From: Treponemataceae bacterium
GTDB lineage: Bacteria > Spirochaetota > Spirochaetia > Treponematales > Treponemataceae
DNA: 39,738 nt
Assembly (NCBI GenBank): GCA_024402495.1
Contig: JAKSTR010000020.1
Span: 1 to 39,738 of the forward strand
Direction of reading: 5' to 3'
In this document: positions 23,041 through 31,969 of the stretch, piece by piece
Layout of the letters: the number at the start of each line of letters is the position of its first letter
Numbering within the stretch: the stretch's first letter is position 1
Notes under the pieces: model-generated
The model's database searches: none
What the model saw: only the letters and a program-made list of their open reading frames with translations
What the model was told of the DNA's origin: nothing
Position numbers and translations under genes: made by a program

Positions 23041-24729
23041 TTACTGCTTGCTGTAAATTTCGTTGGTAAGGTCAACGATTTTATCAATGTTCAAGTTTTT
23101 ACAAGAAGCGATGTATTCGTCCCAGTCTTTGTTAATGTCTTTCTGACCAACAGCAAATTTCAAAGTCCAGCTGTTGATGTTGTCAATAAGCGGAACTGCC
23201 CACAAAGTAAGCTGTTCGCGCTGGTCTTCGCTTGGGCGTGCTTTTGGATCTACAACAGCTACAGTTTTATATTCACCATAGCGGCGCATCAAATCCTGCA
23301 TTTCAACTGTAAAGTTATCTGTAGATTCTGCTGTTGAGTGACCATAGTAGAAGTTACCGCCGGCATAGCCCCACTGCAAACGAATATCAACATCGCTTTC
23401 AGCACCTGGCAAACCTAAACCGCCGCATTTGTAGCCCGGCATAAGTTTTTTAACTTTTTTGCCGTCTACGTCAACATATTGCCATGTTTTGCCTTCTTCG
23501 CCCCATTTAATCAAAGTATATGCTTCTTTAGAGTAGAACAGCCAGTCTACAAAGCGCATCATCTTGATTAAACCTTCTTCGCCAAGGTCATCTTTTGCCT
23601 TGCGTGAAATCATTACACCGTTTTCAAGGCGTGAAGTTTCTGCAAGGTTTCTGTTTGTACCGCTTGGATAAGCAGTGATGTAAAGCTTGAAGTTTCCTTC
23701 GCCCAAAATCTTTTCAACACCTGCAACGTCGCCGGCAAACTGTCCGCGGTTTGTAGACATAAGGGCTGTTTTACCGTTGTAGAATTTGTTGTGTGCAATT
23801 TCATCAGACTGTGTGAAAGTTTCAGGGTCAAGCAAACCGTCTTTTACAAAACTGTTAAGAACAGTGATGAATTTTTTATAGTCAGCACTGATTGAGCTTG
23901 AATAGAATTCTTTCTTGTTAAAGTCGAATTTGATACCGCCGTTTGAACCGTCAATTGCCCAGCCTGAAAGAACGTTGTAAGAAGCGCCCATCAGTTTAAG
24001 CAAGTTACCGCCAGAACCTTTACCAGATTCACCGCACCACAAGTCAGACCAAACGTAGTCGTTTGCACCGATAATACCGGCTTTAACCATGTATTTTTTT
24101 ACGTCCAAAAGAACGTCGTGCAACTGTTCCCAAGTCCAGTCTTTTTCAAGTTCGCGAATGTTGTAGCCGGCAGCTGCAAAAATGTCTTCGCGTACCAGAA
24201 GTGTGTAATCCTGCAAAGCAGCCTGATGCATACCCGGCAGGCGGTAGAATTTGCCGTCAGCCTGACGGATTGTTTCCAAATCAGGATCCATGTTGTACTG
24301 TTTTACGAATGCGCTGAAGTTAGGCATGTACTGTGTATAATCACTAACAGCAACAACACCGCCGCCTGCAACATACTGATCTTCGTTGTAGATTTTCGGA
24401 ATGATGTAAGCAGAAGAACCTGCGTTGATGGCAAGGTTAACTTTCTGGTTGTAGTCACCGCTGTCGAATGCAGTGATGTCTAATTTTACATTTGTTTTTT
24501 CTTCAATTTTCTTAAATACACCTTCGCTTGTCCATGTTTCTACCATTGGATACCATGAAGCATCACTAAAGAAAAGTGAATAAGTTACAGGTTCACTTGA
24601 ATGGAAAGTTTTTTCTTCACCAAATGAATACTCGCTGACAGAACTTTTTTTACTGCCACCTTTTGAACAAGAGAAAAGCATCATTGCAGCCATTAAAACT
24701 ACAACAAAACCAGCTAAATTTTTTTTCAT
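23041..24729 (-). CDS. extracellular solute-binding lipoprotein, LplA type
   Basis: This 562-residue lipoprotein (signal peptide with lipobox LFSC, Cys21) has the organisation of the large family-1 sugar-binding proteins that partner LplB/LplC-type permeases: EKTNVKLDITAFDSGDYNQK near 60 and a periplasmic-binding fold to the end. Such proteins bind complex oligosaccharides, including aldouronates in xylan-degrading Firmicutes. The link to a glucuronoxylan locus suggests methylglucurono-xylo-oligosaccharides or similar; this is inference. AAGGAGG precedes the ATG. It is the last gene of the transporter unit, after a 182-bp gap with a GC-rich hairpin. Confidence 0.85.
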   Translation of the reverse strand: MKKNLAGFVVVLMAAMMLFSCSKGGSKKSSVSEYSFGEEKTFHSSEPVTYSLFFSDASWYPMVETWTSEGVFKKIEEKTNVKLDITAFDSGDYNQKVNLAINAGSSAYIIPKIYNEDQYVAGGGVVAVSDYTQYMPNFSAFVKQYNMDPDLETIRQADGKFYRLPGMHQAALQDYTLLVREDIFAAAGYNIRELEKDWTWEQLHDVLLDVKKYMVKAGIIGANDYVWSDLWCGESGKGSGGNLLKLMGASYNVLSGWAIDGSNGGIKFDFNKKEFYSSSISADYKKFITVLNSFVKDGLLDPETFTQSDEIAHNKFYNGKTALMSTNRGQFAGDVAGVEKILGEGNFKLYITAYPSGTNRNLAETSRLENGVMISRKAKDDLGEEGLIKMMRFVDWLFYSKEAYTLIKWGEEGKTWQYVDVDGKKVKKLMPGYKCGGLGLPGAESDVDIRLQWGYAGGNFYYGHSTAESTDNFTVEMQDLMRRYGEYKTVAVVDPKARPSEDQREQLTLWAVPLIDNINSWTLKFAVGQKDINKDWDEYIASCKNLNIDKIVDLTNEIYSKQ

Positions 24730-24845
24730 ACTAAAACCTCCTTTTTTAGCTTTAGCTTTTTATATTGAAGCTGCGCGTAAGTTTTGCCATTTTTGTTTTT
24801 TATAAAAAAATACACGCAACAACAGCAACCAGATTGATTTTTTAC

Positions 24846-24879
24846 CGCGCCCCCAAATCTTTTACAAAACCCGGGCGCG
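24846..24879 (-). other. GC-rich hairpin between permease and solute-binding protein genes
   Basis: CGCGCCC at 24846-24852 pairs with GGGCGCG at 24873-24879. There is no T-run downstream. It could protect transcript ends and help set the higher level of the binding protein. Confidence 0.5.
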
Positions 24880-24911
24880 CTTTATTTTTCAGCCTGAACC
24901 GGCAAAAAAAC

Positions 24912-25793
24912 TTATTCTTTTACGCCGCCAAGCATCATGCCCTGTACGTAATAGCGCTGAACGAACGGGTAAACACAGATAATAGGCAGAGACATCAAAA
25001 CCATTGAACAAGACTTGATGTTTGCCGCAATCTGCATTTTTTCAGCATTTGCTTCGCCCGGATCTGCCGAAGTGCTTGCACCGGTAATGATTGTTCTAAG
25101 GTAATAGGCAACCGGCCACATTTCCTTTTTATCAAGGTACAGGAACGAGTTGTACCAGTTGTTCCAGTAACCTACGGCGTTAAACAGAATCATTGTCGCA
25201 ATAATCGGCATGGAAAGCGGCAGAACAATCTTGAAAAAGATTCCGAACGGCGTCAAACCGTCCAGTTCGCCGGCTTCTTCCAGTTCGTGCGGCGTTTCGT
25301 GGAAGAATGATTTCATAAGAATTACGTAGTACGTACTGATTAAGCTTGGCATGATAAAGCCCGCAATTGTGTTCGGCAGGTGAAGGCGCTGCATCAAAAT
25401 GTAGTTTGGAATCAAACCGCCGCCAAAGTACATTGTAAAAATTATGAACTTTGTAAAAAACTTGTTGGCTTTAAGTTCATCCTTAGAAAGCGGATAAGCC
25501 AGAAAGCAGCTTAACAGAAGCGAAGCAACCGTACCGATTACCGAATAAATCAAAGTATTTCCGTAACTGCGGATAAATTCGCCTTTTTTAAGCACCGAAA
25601 TATAGGTCTGCATGTTAAATTCAACCGGGTAAAAAGTAACAACGCCCTGCATGATTGCCTTTTCCGAAGAAAAAGACTGTGCAACAAGGTACAAAAACGG
25701 GTACAGGGTTACGATGCAGACCAAAATCATAAAAATATTATTTATGTTTCTAAAAAGTATATATCCGCCAGACTCTTTTATTTTTGTGCTCAT
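24912..25793 (-). CDS. ABC sugar transporter permease, LplC/YtcP type
   Basis: In 293 residues, six membrane helices fit the MalG/LplC type: an N-terminal helix (NNIFMILVCIVTLYPFLYLV), then the EAA-like cytoplasmic loop ELEEAGELDGLTPFGIFFKI, which contacts the ATPase, and the typical end VYPFVQRYYVQGMMLGGVKE. The ATPase is not in the window; in relatives a shared MsmX-type ATPase energises several such systems. AGGAGAAATAAAA precedes the ATG. It follows the partner permease by 53 bp. Confidence 0.9.
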   Translation of the reverse strand: MSTKIKESGGYILFRNINNIFMILVCIVTLYPFLYLVAQSFSSEKAIMQGVVTFYPVEFNMQTYISVLKKGEFIRSYGNTLIYSVIGTVASLLLSCFLAYPLSKDELKANKFFTKFIIFTMYFGGGLIPNYILMQRLHLPNTIAGFIMPSLISTYYVILMKSFFHETPHELEEAGELDGLTPFGIFFKIVLPLSMPIIATMILFNAVGYWNNWYNSFLYLDKKEMWPVAYYLRTIITGASTSADPGEANAEKMQIAANIKSCSMVLMSLPIICVYPFVQRYYVQGMMLGGVKE

Positions 25794-25846
25794 TTTTATT
25801 TCTCCTATATAGGTTTGTTTGTTTCAGTTTTCTGCACGCGGAAAAA

Positions 25847-26785
25847 TTACCAAAGTCCGCTGCCGCTGGTCTTTTTGCTGACCTTATTTGCAAGTGTCAA
25901 AAGCGTTAAGTTCAAGACAGCTTCAAACAGGTTTACGGCTGTTGCATAACTATAGTTGCCCGAACCTAAGCCCAATCTGAAAACAAATGTAGAAATAATA
26001 TCTGCGGTTTCGTAAGTCATCGGGTTGTACAAAAGGAATACTTTTTCAAAAGCACCGCCAGAACCAACCAGACCACCAATATCCAGAATAAGCAGTGTTG
26101 TAATTGTTGGCAAAATGCACGGAATTGTTACGTGAAGCACACGCTGAAAATGGTTTGCACCGTCAATTTCGGCAGCTTCGTAAAGGTTAGGGTTAATGCC
26201 CGAAATTGCTGCAAGATACAGGATTGTACCCCAGCCCAAAGCCTGCCATACGCCAGATGCAACGAAGATTGTAGGGAACCATTCAGGCAGGGCAATGAAC
26301 GAAACTGTGTCGTGACCGAACCATTTTAACATTGCATTAATAGGGCCGTTTACCGAAACAAGTTCGCGAATCATTCCGGTTACGATAACCATGGAAATGA
26401 AGTGCGGAAGATACGAAACGGTCTGCACGAATTTTTTCCAGTGCATATTGCGGATTTCGTTAAGCAAAAGTGCGAAAAGCAGTGTAAGCGGGAAACGTAC
26501 AACAAGATACGATACGTTCAGGCTTAAGGTATTGCGGAAAGCGCGCCAGAAAGTTTTATCTGCGATAAACTGCTTAAAATATTTAAAGCCGCTCCATTCA
26601 TCACCAAAAATACTGCCGCCTGCGCGGTAACGGCGGAAAGCAATAATGTTTCCAGCCATCGGAATGTATCTGAAAACGATGAAATACAGCAGCGGAATCA
26701 GCATCAATGCGTAGTACTGCCAGTTTTTTTTCATGTGCCGCTTAAAAGCTTCCTGATCAAAACCTTTTTTTATAGAATCGCTCAT
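25847..26785 (-). CDS. ABC sugar transporter permease, LplB/YteP type
   Basis: A 312-residue MalF/LplB-type permease. The first helix (WQYYALMLIPLLYFIVFRYI) is followed by a cytoplasmic/periplasmic segment, then five more helices. The EAA loop NPNLYEAAEIDGANHFQRVL is nearly canonical. It is the first gene of the unit; AAGGAAACCAC precedes the ATG. The -35 box and operator-like palindrome upstream match those of the GH115 unit, which ties this importer to uronate use. Confidence 0.9.
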   Translation of the reverse strand: MSDSIKKGFDQEAFKRHMKKNWQYYALMLIPLLYFIVFRYIPMAGNIIAFRRYRAGGSIFGDEWSGFKYFKQFIADKTFWRAFRNTLSLNVSYLVVRFPLTLLFALLLNEIRNMHWKKFVQTVSYLPHFISMVIVTGMIRELVSVNGPINAMLKWFGHDTVSFIALPEWFPTIFVASGVWQALGWGTILYLAAISGINPNLYEAAEIDGANHFQRVLHVTIPCILPTITTLLILDIGGLVGSGGAFEKVFLLYNPMTYETADIISTFVFRLGLGSGNYSYATAVNLFEAVLNLTLLTLANKVSKKTSGSGLW

Positions 26786-26810
26786 GTGGTTTCCTTTTTT
26801 TTATTGTAAT

Positions 26811-26828
26811 ATACTTGCATACTAGTAC
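26811..26828. promoter_or_regulatory. operator-like palindrome, transporter unit
   Basis: ATACTTGCATACTAGTAC differs at two of 18 bases from the site at 37828. It lies just downstream of the presumed -10 region, where a bound repressor would block transcription. The form (inner GTATAC) fits a GntR-type regulator, which is inference. Confidence 0.65.
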
Positions 26829-26835
26829 TTTATTA

Positions 26836-26863
26836 AGCTTAAAGCATAATCACAGATTGTCAA
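26836..26863 (-). promoter_or_regulatory. promoter of the transporter unit
   Basis: TTGACA on the minus strand at 26858-26863; a poor -10 (TAAGCT, 26836-26841) follows at 16 bp. The -35 to operator distance (30 bp) equals that of the GH115 unit. Confidence 0.5.
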
Positions 26864-26996
26864 GCAAAAATTTTAAGATTTTTTCAAAATTTTTATTTTC
26901 AGTTGAAAAACGGACGTTAACTTCATCTTTTTGAATTCTTCAATTGCCCTAAAGCCTTAAATTTGCAGAAAAATTGAGAATTGCCGAAAGACATAA

Positions 26997-27026
26997 GAAA
27001 ACACCTGCCGTAAAAAGACAGGTGCC
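26997..27026 (-). terminator. terminator of the uronate catabolic unit
   Basis: CACCTG at 27002-27007 pairs with CAGGTG at 27019-27024; on the minus strand the stem is followed by TTTTCTT. It lies 62 bp after uxuB. Confidence 0.8.
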
Positions 27027-27088
27027 TTAAAAAACACGTACCGGCACAGCGCACAAAACGCCGCCATGCACGGTTTGTACCTTAAAAA

Positions 27089-28696
27089 TTACAGAATAGA
27101 ATCATGCACAATCTGGCGCACTGCACCCGGTTTTGCAATCATTGCGGCAAAATTTTCGCAAATCTTTTTATCCAGACCAATAGCACACAAATCGCTGGCA
27201 AAAAGAGTTTTGCTTTTCAGAATATCTTTAATAACCGCCATGTCCGGGTTTTCCATGCCAAGCTTAAAGCCTGCAAGTTTTGGCTGCAATTCTGTCAAAA
27301 GCGGATCGCTGCTTAAAGGCATAGGGTCGCCGTTATCGTCAATTGCCATTAAATAGCGCAGCCAAGCCGCAATAACAACCGGAATAAGCTTCAGTTCCTG
27401 CTGCTTGTTTTTTGCAGTATAAGCTTTTATGGTTTCGCCAAACCGAATTACGATTTTCTGGCTGGTATCGGTTGCGATGCGCTGGGGCGTATCCGGCAAA
27501 AACGGATTAGGCAGGCGCTGCGTCAAAACTTCGTTTATAAAATCAGCAGGTTTTATAATTTCAGGGTCAACTACCACCGGCAAAGCTTCGTCGTAGCCAA
27601 GTTTTGTAACAAACGTGCGCAAATCGTCGTCGTTCATTTCGTCTGCAATTTTATTAAAGCCCAAAAGACAGCCCAAAACCGCAAGCGCCGTGTGCAGCGG
27701 ATTAAGGCACGTGGTAACTTTCATAACTTCGCTTTTTTCAACACGGTCGCGGGTCGTTAAATAAACGCCAACTTTTTCCAGCGCCGGTCTGCCGTTAGGG
27801 AAATCGTCCTCAATTACAAGATACTGAGGCAATTCGGCGTTTACAAACGGCGCAAGATAGGTATTTTTAGGCGTAACAATCGGCGTCATGTTTTCAAGAC
27901 CAAGATTTTCTAGCTTTTTGCCAATTTCCGGGTCTGGGCGCGGCGTAATTTTATCAATCATGCTGCACGGAAAACTGATTTTGCTTTTGTCGCTTAAATA
28001 ATCGATAAAATTCTGGTCTACAAAGCCGTTTTTCTGCCATTCTTTTGCAATGTGCCAAACCGAAGCTTTCAGAATATCGCCGTTGTGGCTGCAATTGTCC
28101 ATGCTTACAAGGGCAAGCGGTGCCTTGTTCTGCAAAAAGCGCTGCAAAACCAGTGCCGCAACAAAAGACATGGTGTGCTTAGGGCTTGCAGGACCATTTG
28201 CAATATCGTTCTGCACCACCGGCAGCAAATTGCCGTCGCTGTCAAAAATCTTGTAGCCTTTTTCGGTAATGGTAAAACTAATCAGCTGCAGACTGGGATT
28301 TGCGGCAATCTGCTTCAGCGAAGCAAAATCGCTTTTTGTGCAGTCGCCGGCAAAAGCCTTGGCAACGCTGCCGATAACGTGCATCTGGTTATTTCCGTCG
28401 GGTTTAAGCCCAACAAAAAGCGTCAAATTATCGAATTTGTTGTAAATCGTATCTACAATGTCGTAGTCGTGGGGGGCAACGGCAAAAATACCGGTAGAAC
28501 TAAGCCCCTGCCGCAAAAGATTTTGAGCCAAATCTGCGATATAGCCGCGGAAAATATTTCCGGCACCAAAATGCAGCCATTCCGGGTTTTGTTCCGTATT
28601 TTTGCGCATTGTCTCAACGTCAAAGCCGGGCAAGGCAATGCCGGCTTTTTCAAAAGCCGGAGCTTCGTTTTTTATACAGTCAAGCGAAAGTTTCAC
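27089..28696 (-). CDS. uxuB: fructuronate reductase (mannitol dehydrogenase family)
   Basis: A 535-residue long-chain polyol dehydrogenase. LHFGAGNIFRGYIADLAQ at 41-58 starts the NAD-binding fold and SMDNCSHNGD is the typical motif of the family. The C-terminal domain carries KVTTCLNPLHTALAVLGCLL, as in UxuB-type enzymes. The reaction is D-fructuronate + NADH to D-mannonate. It starts with GTG (28694-28696), preceded by AGGAGAATTAC. It is the last gene of the six-gene unit, 12 bp after kdgA-kdgK. Related enzymes (UxaB, MtlD) share the fold; the gene set favours UxuB. Confidence 0.9.
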   Translation of the reverse strand: MKLSLDCIKNEAPAFEKAGIALPGFDVETMRKNTEQNPEWLHFGAGNIFRGYIADLAQNLLRQGLSSTGIFAVAPHDYDIVDTIYNKFDNLTLFVGLKPDGNNQMHVIGSVAKAFAGDCTKSDFASLKQIAANPSLQLISFTITEKGYKIFDSDGNLLPVVQNDIANGPASPKHTMSFVAALVLQRFLQNKAPLALVSMDNCSHNGDILKASVWHIAKEWQKNGFVDQNFIDYLSDKSKISFPCSMIDKITPRPDPEIGKKLENLGLENMTPIVTPKNTYLAPFVNAELPQYLVIEDDFPNGRPALEKVGVYLTTRDRVEKSEVMKVTTCLNPLHTALAVLGCLLGFNKIADEMNDDDLRTFVTKLGYDEALPVVVDPEIIKPADFINEVLTQRLPNPFLPDTPQRIATDTSQKIVIRFGETIKAYTAKNKQQELKLIPVVIAAWLRYLMAIDDNGDPMPLSSDPLLTELQPKLAGFKLGMENPDMAVIKDILKSKTLFASDLCAIGLDKKICENFAAMIAKPGAVRQIVHDSIL

Positions 28697-28708
28697 GTAA
28701 TTCTCCTG

Positions 28709-30436
28709 TTAGCGCTGTACGCGGCCAGAACCGTCGCCGCCGGCAAGGGTCTGAACTTCGGCAACGCTTACCATGTTGTAGTCGCCTTCAATTGAATGTT
28801 TTAAGCACGAGGCGGCTACCGCAAATTCAATTGAAGCCTGAGCAGACATACCTTGCAGGCTGGCATAAATTAAGCCTGCACCAAAACTGTCGCCGCCGCC
28901 AACACGGTCTACAATATGCACGTCGTAAGTTTTGCTGTAAAAGCTTTCCTTGCCGTTATAAAGCATTGCAGCCCATTTGTTGTCGTTTGCAGAAATTGAT
29001 GTGCGCAAAGTAATTGCAACCTGCTTAAAACCGAATTTTTCAACAAGCTTGGCGGCAACTTCTTTATAGCCTTCGTAATTTACCTTGCCGCTGGTCAAGT
29101 TTGTATCGCTGGCGCAAATGCCAAAAACATCTTTTGCGTCTTCTTCGTTGGCAATGCACAAATCAACATATTTGCACAATTCGGACATAACTTCGCCTGC
29201 ACGTTCGCGAGACCACAATTTTTTGCGGTAGTTTAAGTCGCAGCTTACGGTTATGCCCATTTTTTGCGCCGCTTTACAGGCTTCCAGACAAATCCGGGCA
29301 CATTCTTCGCTTAAAGCCGGTGTAATGCCCGTAAAATGGAACCATGTTGCGCCTTCAAAAATCTTTTCCCAGTTAAAATCGGCTAAACCAGCCTTTGCAA
29401 TTGAAGAACCGGCGCGGTCGTAAATAACTTTTGAAGGGCGCTGGCTTGCACCTTTTTCAAGATAATAAATGCCGATGCGGTCGCCGCCGCGTACAATCTG
29501 GCTGGTATCAACGCCAAAACGGCGCAGCGAATTAACAGCCGCCTGACCGATTTCGTGAGTCGGCAATTTGGTAACAAACTGGGCATTTACGCCAAAATTG
29601 GCAAGCGAAACTGCAACGTTTGCTTCACCGCCGCCAAAAGTTGCGCCCAGTTTATCAGCCTGAACAAAACGCATGTAGCCTTCCGGTGCAAGGCGAAGCA
29701 TAAGTTCACCAAATGTAACAACCTTGCCGTTCGGGTCAATTTTTTTTACGCTTTTTTCTGCTGAACAGCATAAACACGCCGCAGGTTTTGCACTTGCCGC
29801 GCTGCGTGCATCCTTAACTTTCTGCAGGGCAACTTTACTGAGTTCTTCTACTTTGGCAAAATCGCCGGCTTTTATAAGGGCGTTTTTTACCATGAAACTG
29901 CCGCCGCAGGCAAAAACCATCGGAAGCTTTGCAAAATCTTCCAGATTTTTTTCATCAATGCCGCCGGTAGGCATAAAGCGCAAAGTTTTGTAAGGGGCGG
30001 CAAGAGCCTTTATCATTTCTGCACCGCCCGCCTGTTTTGCCGGGAAAAATTTAACGTAATTCAAGCCAAGACCAAGGGCTTCTTCAATTTCGCCGGGGGT
30101 CATTACGCCGGGAACGACCGGCATATTCTTGCTCTGGCAAAACTTTACAATTTCAGCATTTAAGCCGGGCGCTACAATAAACTTTGCCCCGGAATCAATT
30201 GCTTTCTGAGCCTGTTCAACGGTTAAAACCGTGCCCGCGCCTACAATCATCTGCGGAAATTTCTGGGTCATCAGCTTAATCGATTCTGCCGCAACCGCTG
30301 TTCTGAAAGTAACTTCTGCACAAGGCAAGCCGGCGTTTACCAAAGCCTGGGCAAGCGGCAGGGCGTCTTTTGCATCGTCCAGCACAACAACCGGAACAAT
30401 GCCCAAATCTTCTATCTGTTTCATCATGTCAGCCAT
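28709..30436 (-). CDS. fused KDPG aldolase and KDG kinase
   Basis: A 575-residue two-domain enzyme. Residues 1-208 form a KDPG/KHG aldolase (Eda/KdgA): catalytic Glu41 in AEVTFRT, Schiff-base Lys129 in YVKFFPA, and RFMPTGGI. A Cys-bearing linker follows (about 209-236, with CLCCS). Residues about 238-575 are a PfkB-type 2-keto-3-deoxygluconate kinase (VVTFGELMLRLAPEGY start, NYRKKLW, and DRVGGGDSFGAG with base Asp516). It phosphorylates KDG and splits KDPG to pyruvate and glyceraldehyde-3-phosphate, the last two steps of the pathway. The usual arrangement is two separate genes; here one frame runs through both, with the aldolase first although it acts second. GAGGAAAAT precedes the ATG. Confidence 0.9.
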   Translation of the reverse strand: MADMMKQIEDLGIVPVVVLDDAKDALPLAQALVNAGLPCAEVTFRTAVAAESIKLMTQKFPQMIVGAGTVLTVEQAQKAIDSGAKFIVAPGLNAEIVKFCQSKNMPVVPGVMTPGEIEEALGLGLNYVKFFPAKQAGGAEMIKALAAPYKTLRFMPTGGIDEKNLEDFAKLPMVFACGGSFMVKNALIKAGDFAKVEELSKVALQKVKDARSAASAKPAACLCCSAEKSVKKIDPNGKVVTFGELMLRLAPEGYMRFVQADKLGATFGGGEANVAVSLANFGVNAQFVTKLPTHEIGQAAVNSLRRFGVDTSQIVRGGDRIGIYYLEKGASQRPSKVIYDRAGSSIAKAGLADFNWEKIFEGATWFHFTGITPALSEECARICLEACKAAQKMGITVSCDLNYRKKLWSRERAGEVMSELCKYVDLCIANEEDAKDVFGICASDTNLTSGKVNYEGYKEVAAKLVEKFGFKQVAITLRTSISANDNKWAAMLYNGKESFYSKTYDVHIVDRVGGGDSFGAGLIYASLQGMSAQASIEFAVAASCLKHSIEGDYNMVSVAEVQTLAGGDGSGRVQR

Positions 30437-30477
30437 ATTTTCCTCGCTTTTTCAAATATTCTTATAAAATCTGGTGC

Positions 30478-31875
30478 TTACAAACTGAAATAATTTTTGG
30501 CATTCAAATAGCAAATATTTTCCGCAATTCCGGTCAGCAAATCCAGATCGCTGCAAAATTCGCCTTTGGCACATTTTTCTGCAATAAAATTGCAAAGAAT
30601 GCGCCTGAAATATTCGTGCCGGGCGTAAGACAGAAAACTGCGCGAATCGGTAAGCATTCCTACAAAAACCGAAAGCAGTCCGCTGTAGCTTAAGCCTTCC
30701 AGATGGTTTTCCATGCCTTTCTGGTGGTCGTTAAACCACCATGCGGCGCCGTGCTGAACTTTTCCCTTTACGCCGGTCTGAAAAAAACAGCCCGCAAGCA
30801 CGTCCAGAGCGGCGTTGTCGTTAGGGTTAAGGCTGTACAAAATCGTTTTTGGCAGCGCATCTGAGGAATTCAGGCAGTCCAGAAAACGGCTCAGGTTTTC
30901 AATGTCAACCGTGCCTTTTATGCGGTCAAAGCCGGTGTCTGCGCCGAGAGTGTTTTTTGCAACGGTATTCGTGTTGCGCACAACGCCAAAGTGTAACTGC
31001 ATTACCCAGCCGTGGGCACAGTATTCGCCAGCCAGAAAAACCATGAGAGCCGTCTGGTATTTTTCAATTTCACTCTGGCTTAAAGCTTCGCCTTTAAGGG
31101 CTTTACGGTAAATTGAATTAATTTCATCAGCCGTAAATTCTGCAAAAGGCACTTCGTCAAAGCTGTGGTCAGAACTTTTACAGCCGTTCTGGGCAAAATA
31201 TTCAACGCGAACCTTTATGGCGGCGCAAAATTCTTCAAAAGTATTGCAGGTTTTGCCTGTAATCTGCGCCAGTTTTTCTACGTATTCTGCAAAACCGGCA
31301 TTTTGCGCCAGCAGAAGTTTGTCCGGTCTAAAGGTCGGTATAACTTTTGCTGAAAAATTTTTGTCCGCGGCAATTGCTTTATGAAATGCAAGGTCGTCAA
31401 TCGGGTCGTCGGTAGTACCGATGCAGGCAACGTTAGATTTTTCAATAAGCTTCTTTGCCGAAAAATCCGGGCTCTGTATTTTCTTATTGCAGATTTCCCA
31501 GACTTTCGGCGCGGTTTTGCTGTTCAGAAAACCGTCATAGCCGAAATAGTTTTTCAGTTCCAGATGGCTCCAGTGGTACAAGGGGTTTCCCACTGCGCTT
31601 TCAATTGTCTGCGCCCATGCAAGGAATTTTTCGTAATCACCTGCATTGCCGGTAATTAAGCTTTCGTCTATGCCGTACTGGCGCATAAGACGCCATTTGT
31701 AATGGTCGCCGCCCAGCCAGATTTGGGTAATATTCTGCCATTTCTGATCCTGGGCAATTTCTTTTGGCTGCAAATGGCAGTGATAGTCCACAATTGGCAA
31801 GTTTTTTACAGAATCGTAAAGTTTTTTTGCCAAATCACTGTGCAGTAAAAAATCGTCTTTTATAAAATTTTCCAT
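30478..31875 (-). CDS. uxaC: glucuronate isomerase
   Basis: A 465-residue UxaC of normal length. VDYHCHLQP at 29-37 supplies the first metal-binding histidines of the amidohydrolase-like barrel; DDPIDDLAFHK and HDQKGMENHLEGLSYSG-like motifs are also present (WWFNDHQKGMENHLEGLSYS), with FVGMLTDSRSFLSYARHEYF near the end. The reaction is D-glucuronate to D-fructuronate. It lies 41 bp before kdgA-kdgK and 94 bp after uxuA, with a strong hairpin in that gap. The ribosome binding site is poor (AAGAGAAAG). Confidence 0.95.
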   Translation of the reverse strand: MENFIKDDFLLHSDLAKKLYDSVKNLPIVDYHCHLQPKEIAQDQKWQNITQIWLGGDHYKWRLMRQYGIDESLITGNAGDYEKFLAWAQTIESAVGNPLYHWSHLELKNYFGYDGFLNSKTAPKVWEICNKKIQSPDFSAKKLIEKSNVACIGTTDDPIDDLAFHKAIAADKNFSAKVIPTFRPDKLLLAQNAGFAEYVEKLAQITGKTCNTFEEFCAAIKVRVEYFAQNGCKSSDHSFDEVPFAEFTADEINSIYRKALKGEALSQSEIEKYQTALMVFLAGEYCAHGWVMQLHFGVVRNTNTVAKNTLGADTGFDRIKGTVDIENLSRFLDCLNSSDALPKTILYSLNPNDNAALDVLAGCFFQTGVKGKVQHGAAWWFNDHQKGMENHLEGLSYSGLLSVFVGMLTDSRSFLSYARHEYFRRILCNFIAEKCAKGEFCSDLDLLTGIAENICYLNAKNYFSL

Positions 31876-31912
31876 AAACTTTCTCTTGCGTTAATTTTCA
31901 AGTTTATTTTAA

Positions 31913-31952
31913 GCAGCAGAAAACTGAATTAAAAATTCCAGTTTTCTGCTGC
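31913..31952. other. strong intra-operon hairpin between uxuA and uxaC
   Basis: Perfect 14-bp arms, GCAGCAGAAAACTG (31913-31926) and its reverse complement (31939-31952), with further pairing in the loop (AATT/AATT). No T-run follows on the minus strand. It may mark an mRNA processing or stabilising point. Confidence 0.65.
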
Positions 31953-31969
31953 ATGCTTTTGCGTTTTTG

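Larger units (their letters stand above)
26786..27088. other. intergenic region between the two catabolic units
   Basis: It contains the operator and promoter of the transporter unit at the left and the terminator of the uronate unit (26997-27026) at the right. AT-rich DNA between them shows nothing else. Confidence 0.6.

Noticed and set aside
28052-28795. Plus-strand 247-codon frame across uxuB and kdgA-kdgK
   Set aside because: Antisense to two clear enzymes; no homology-like motifs and biased composition.
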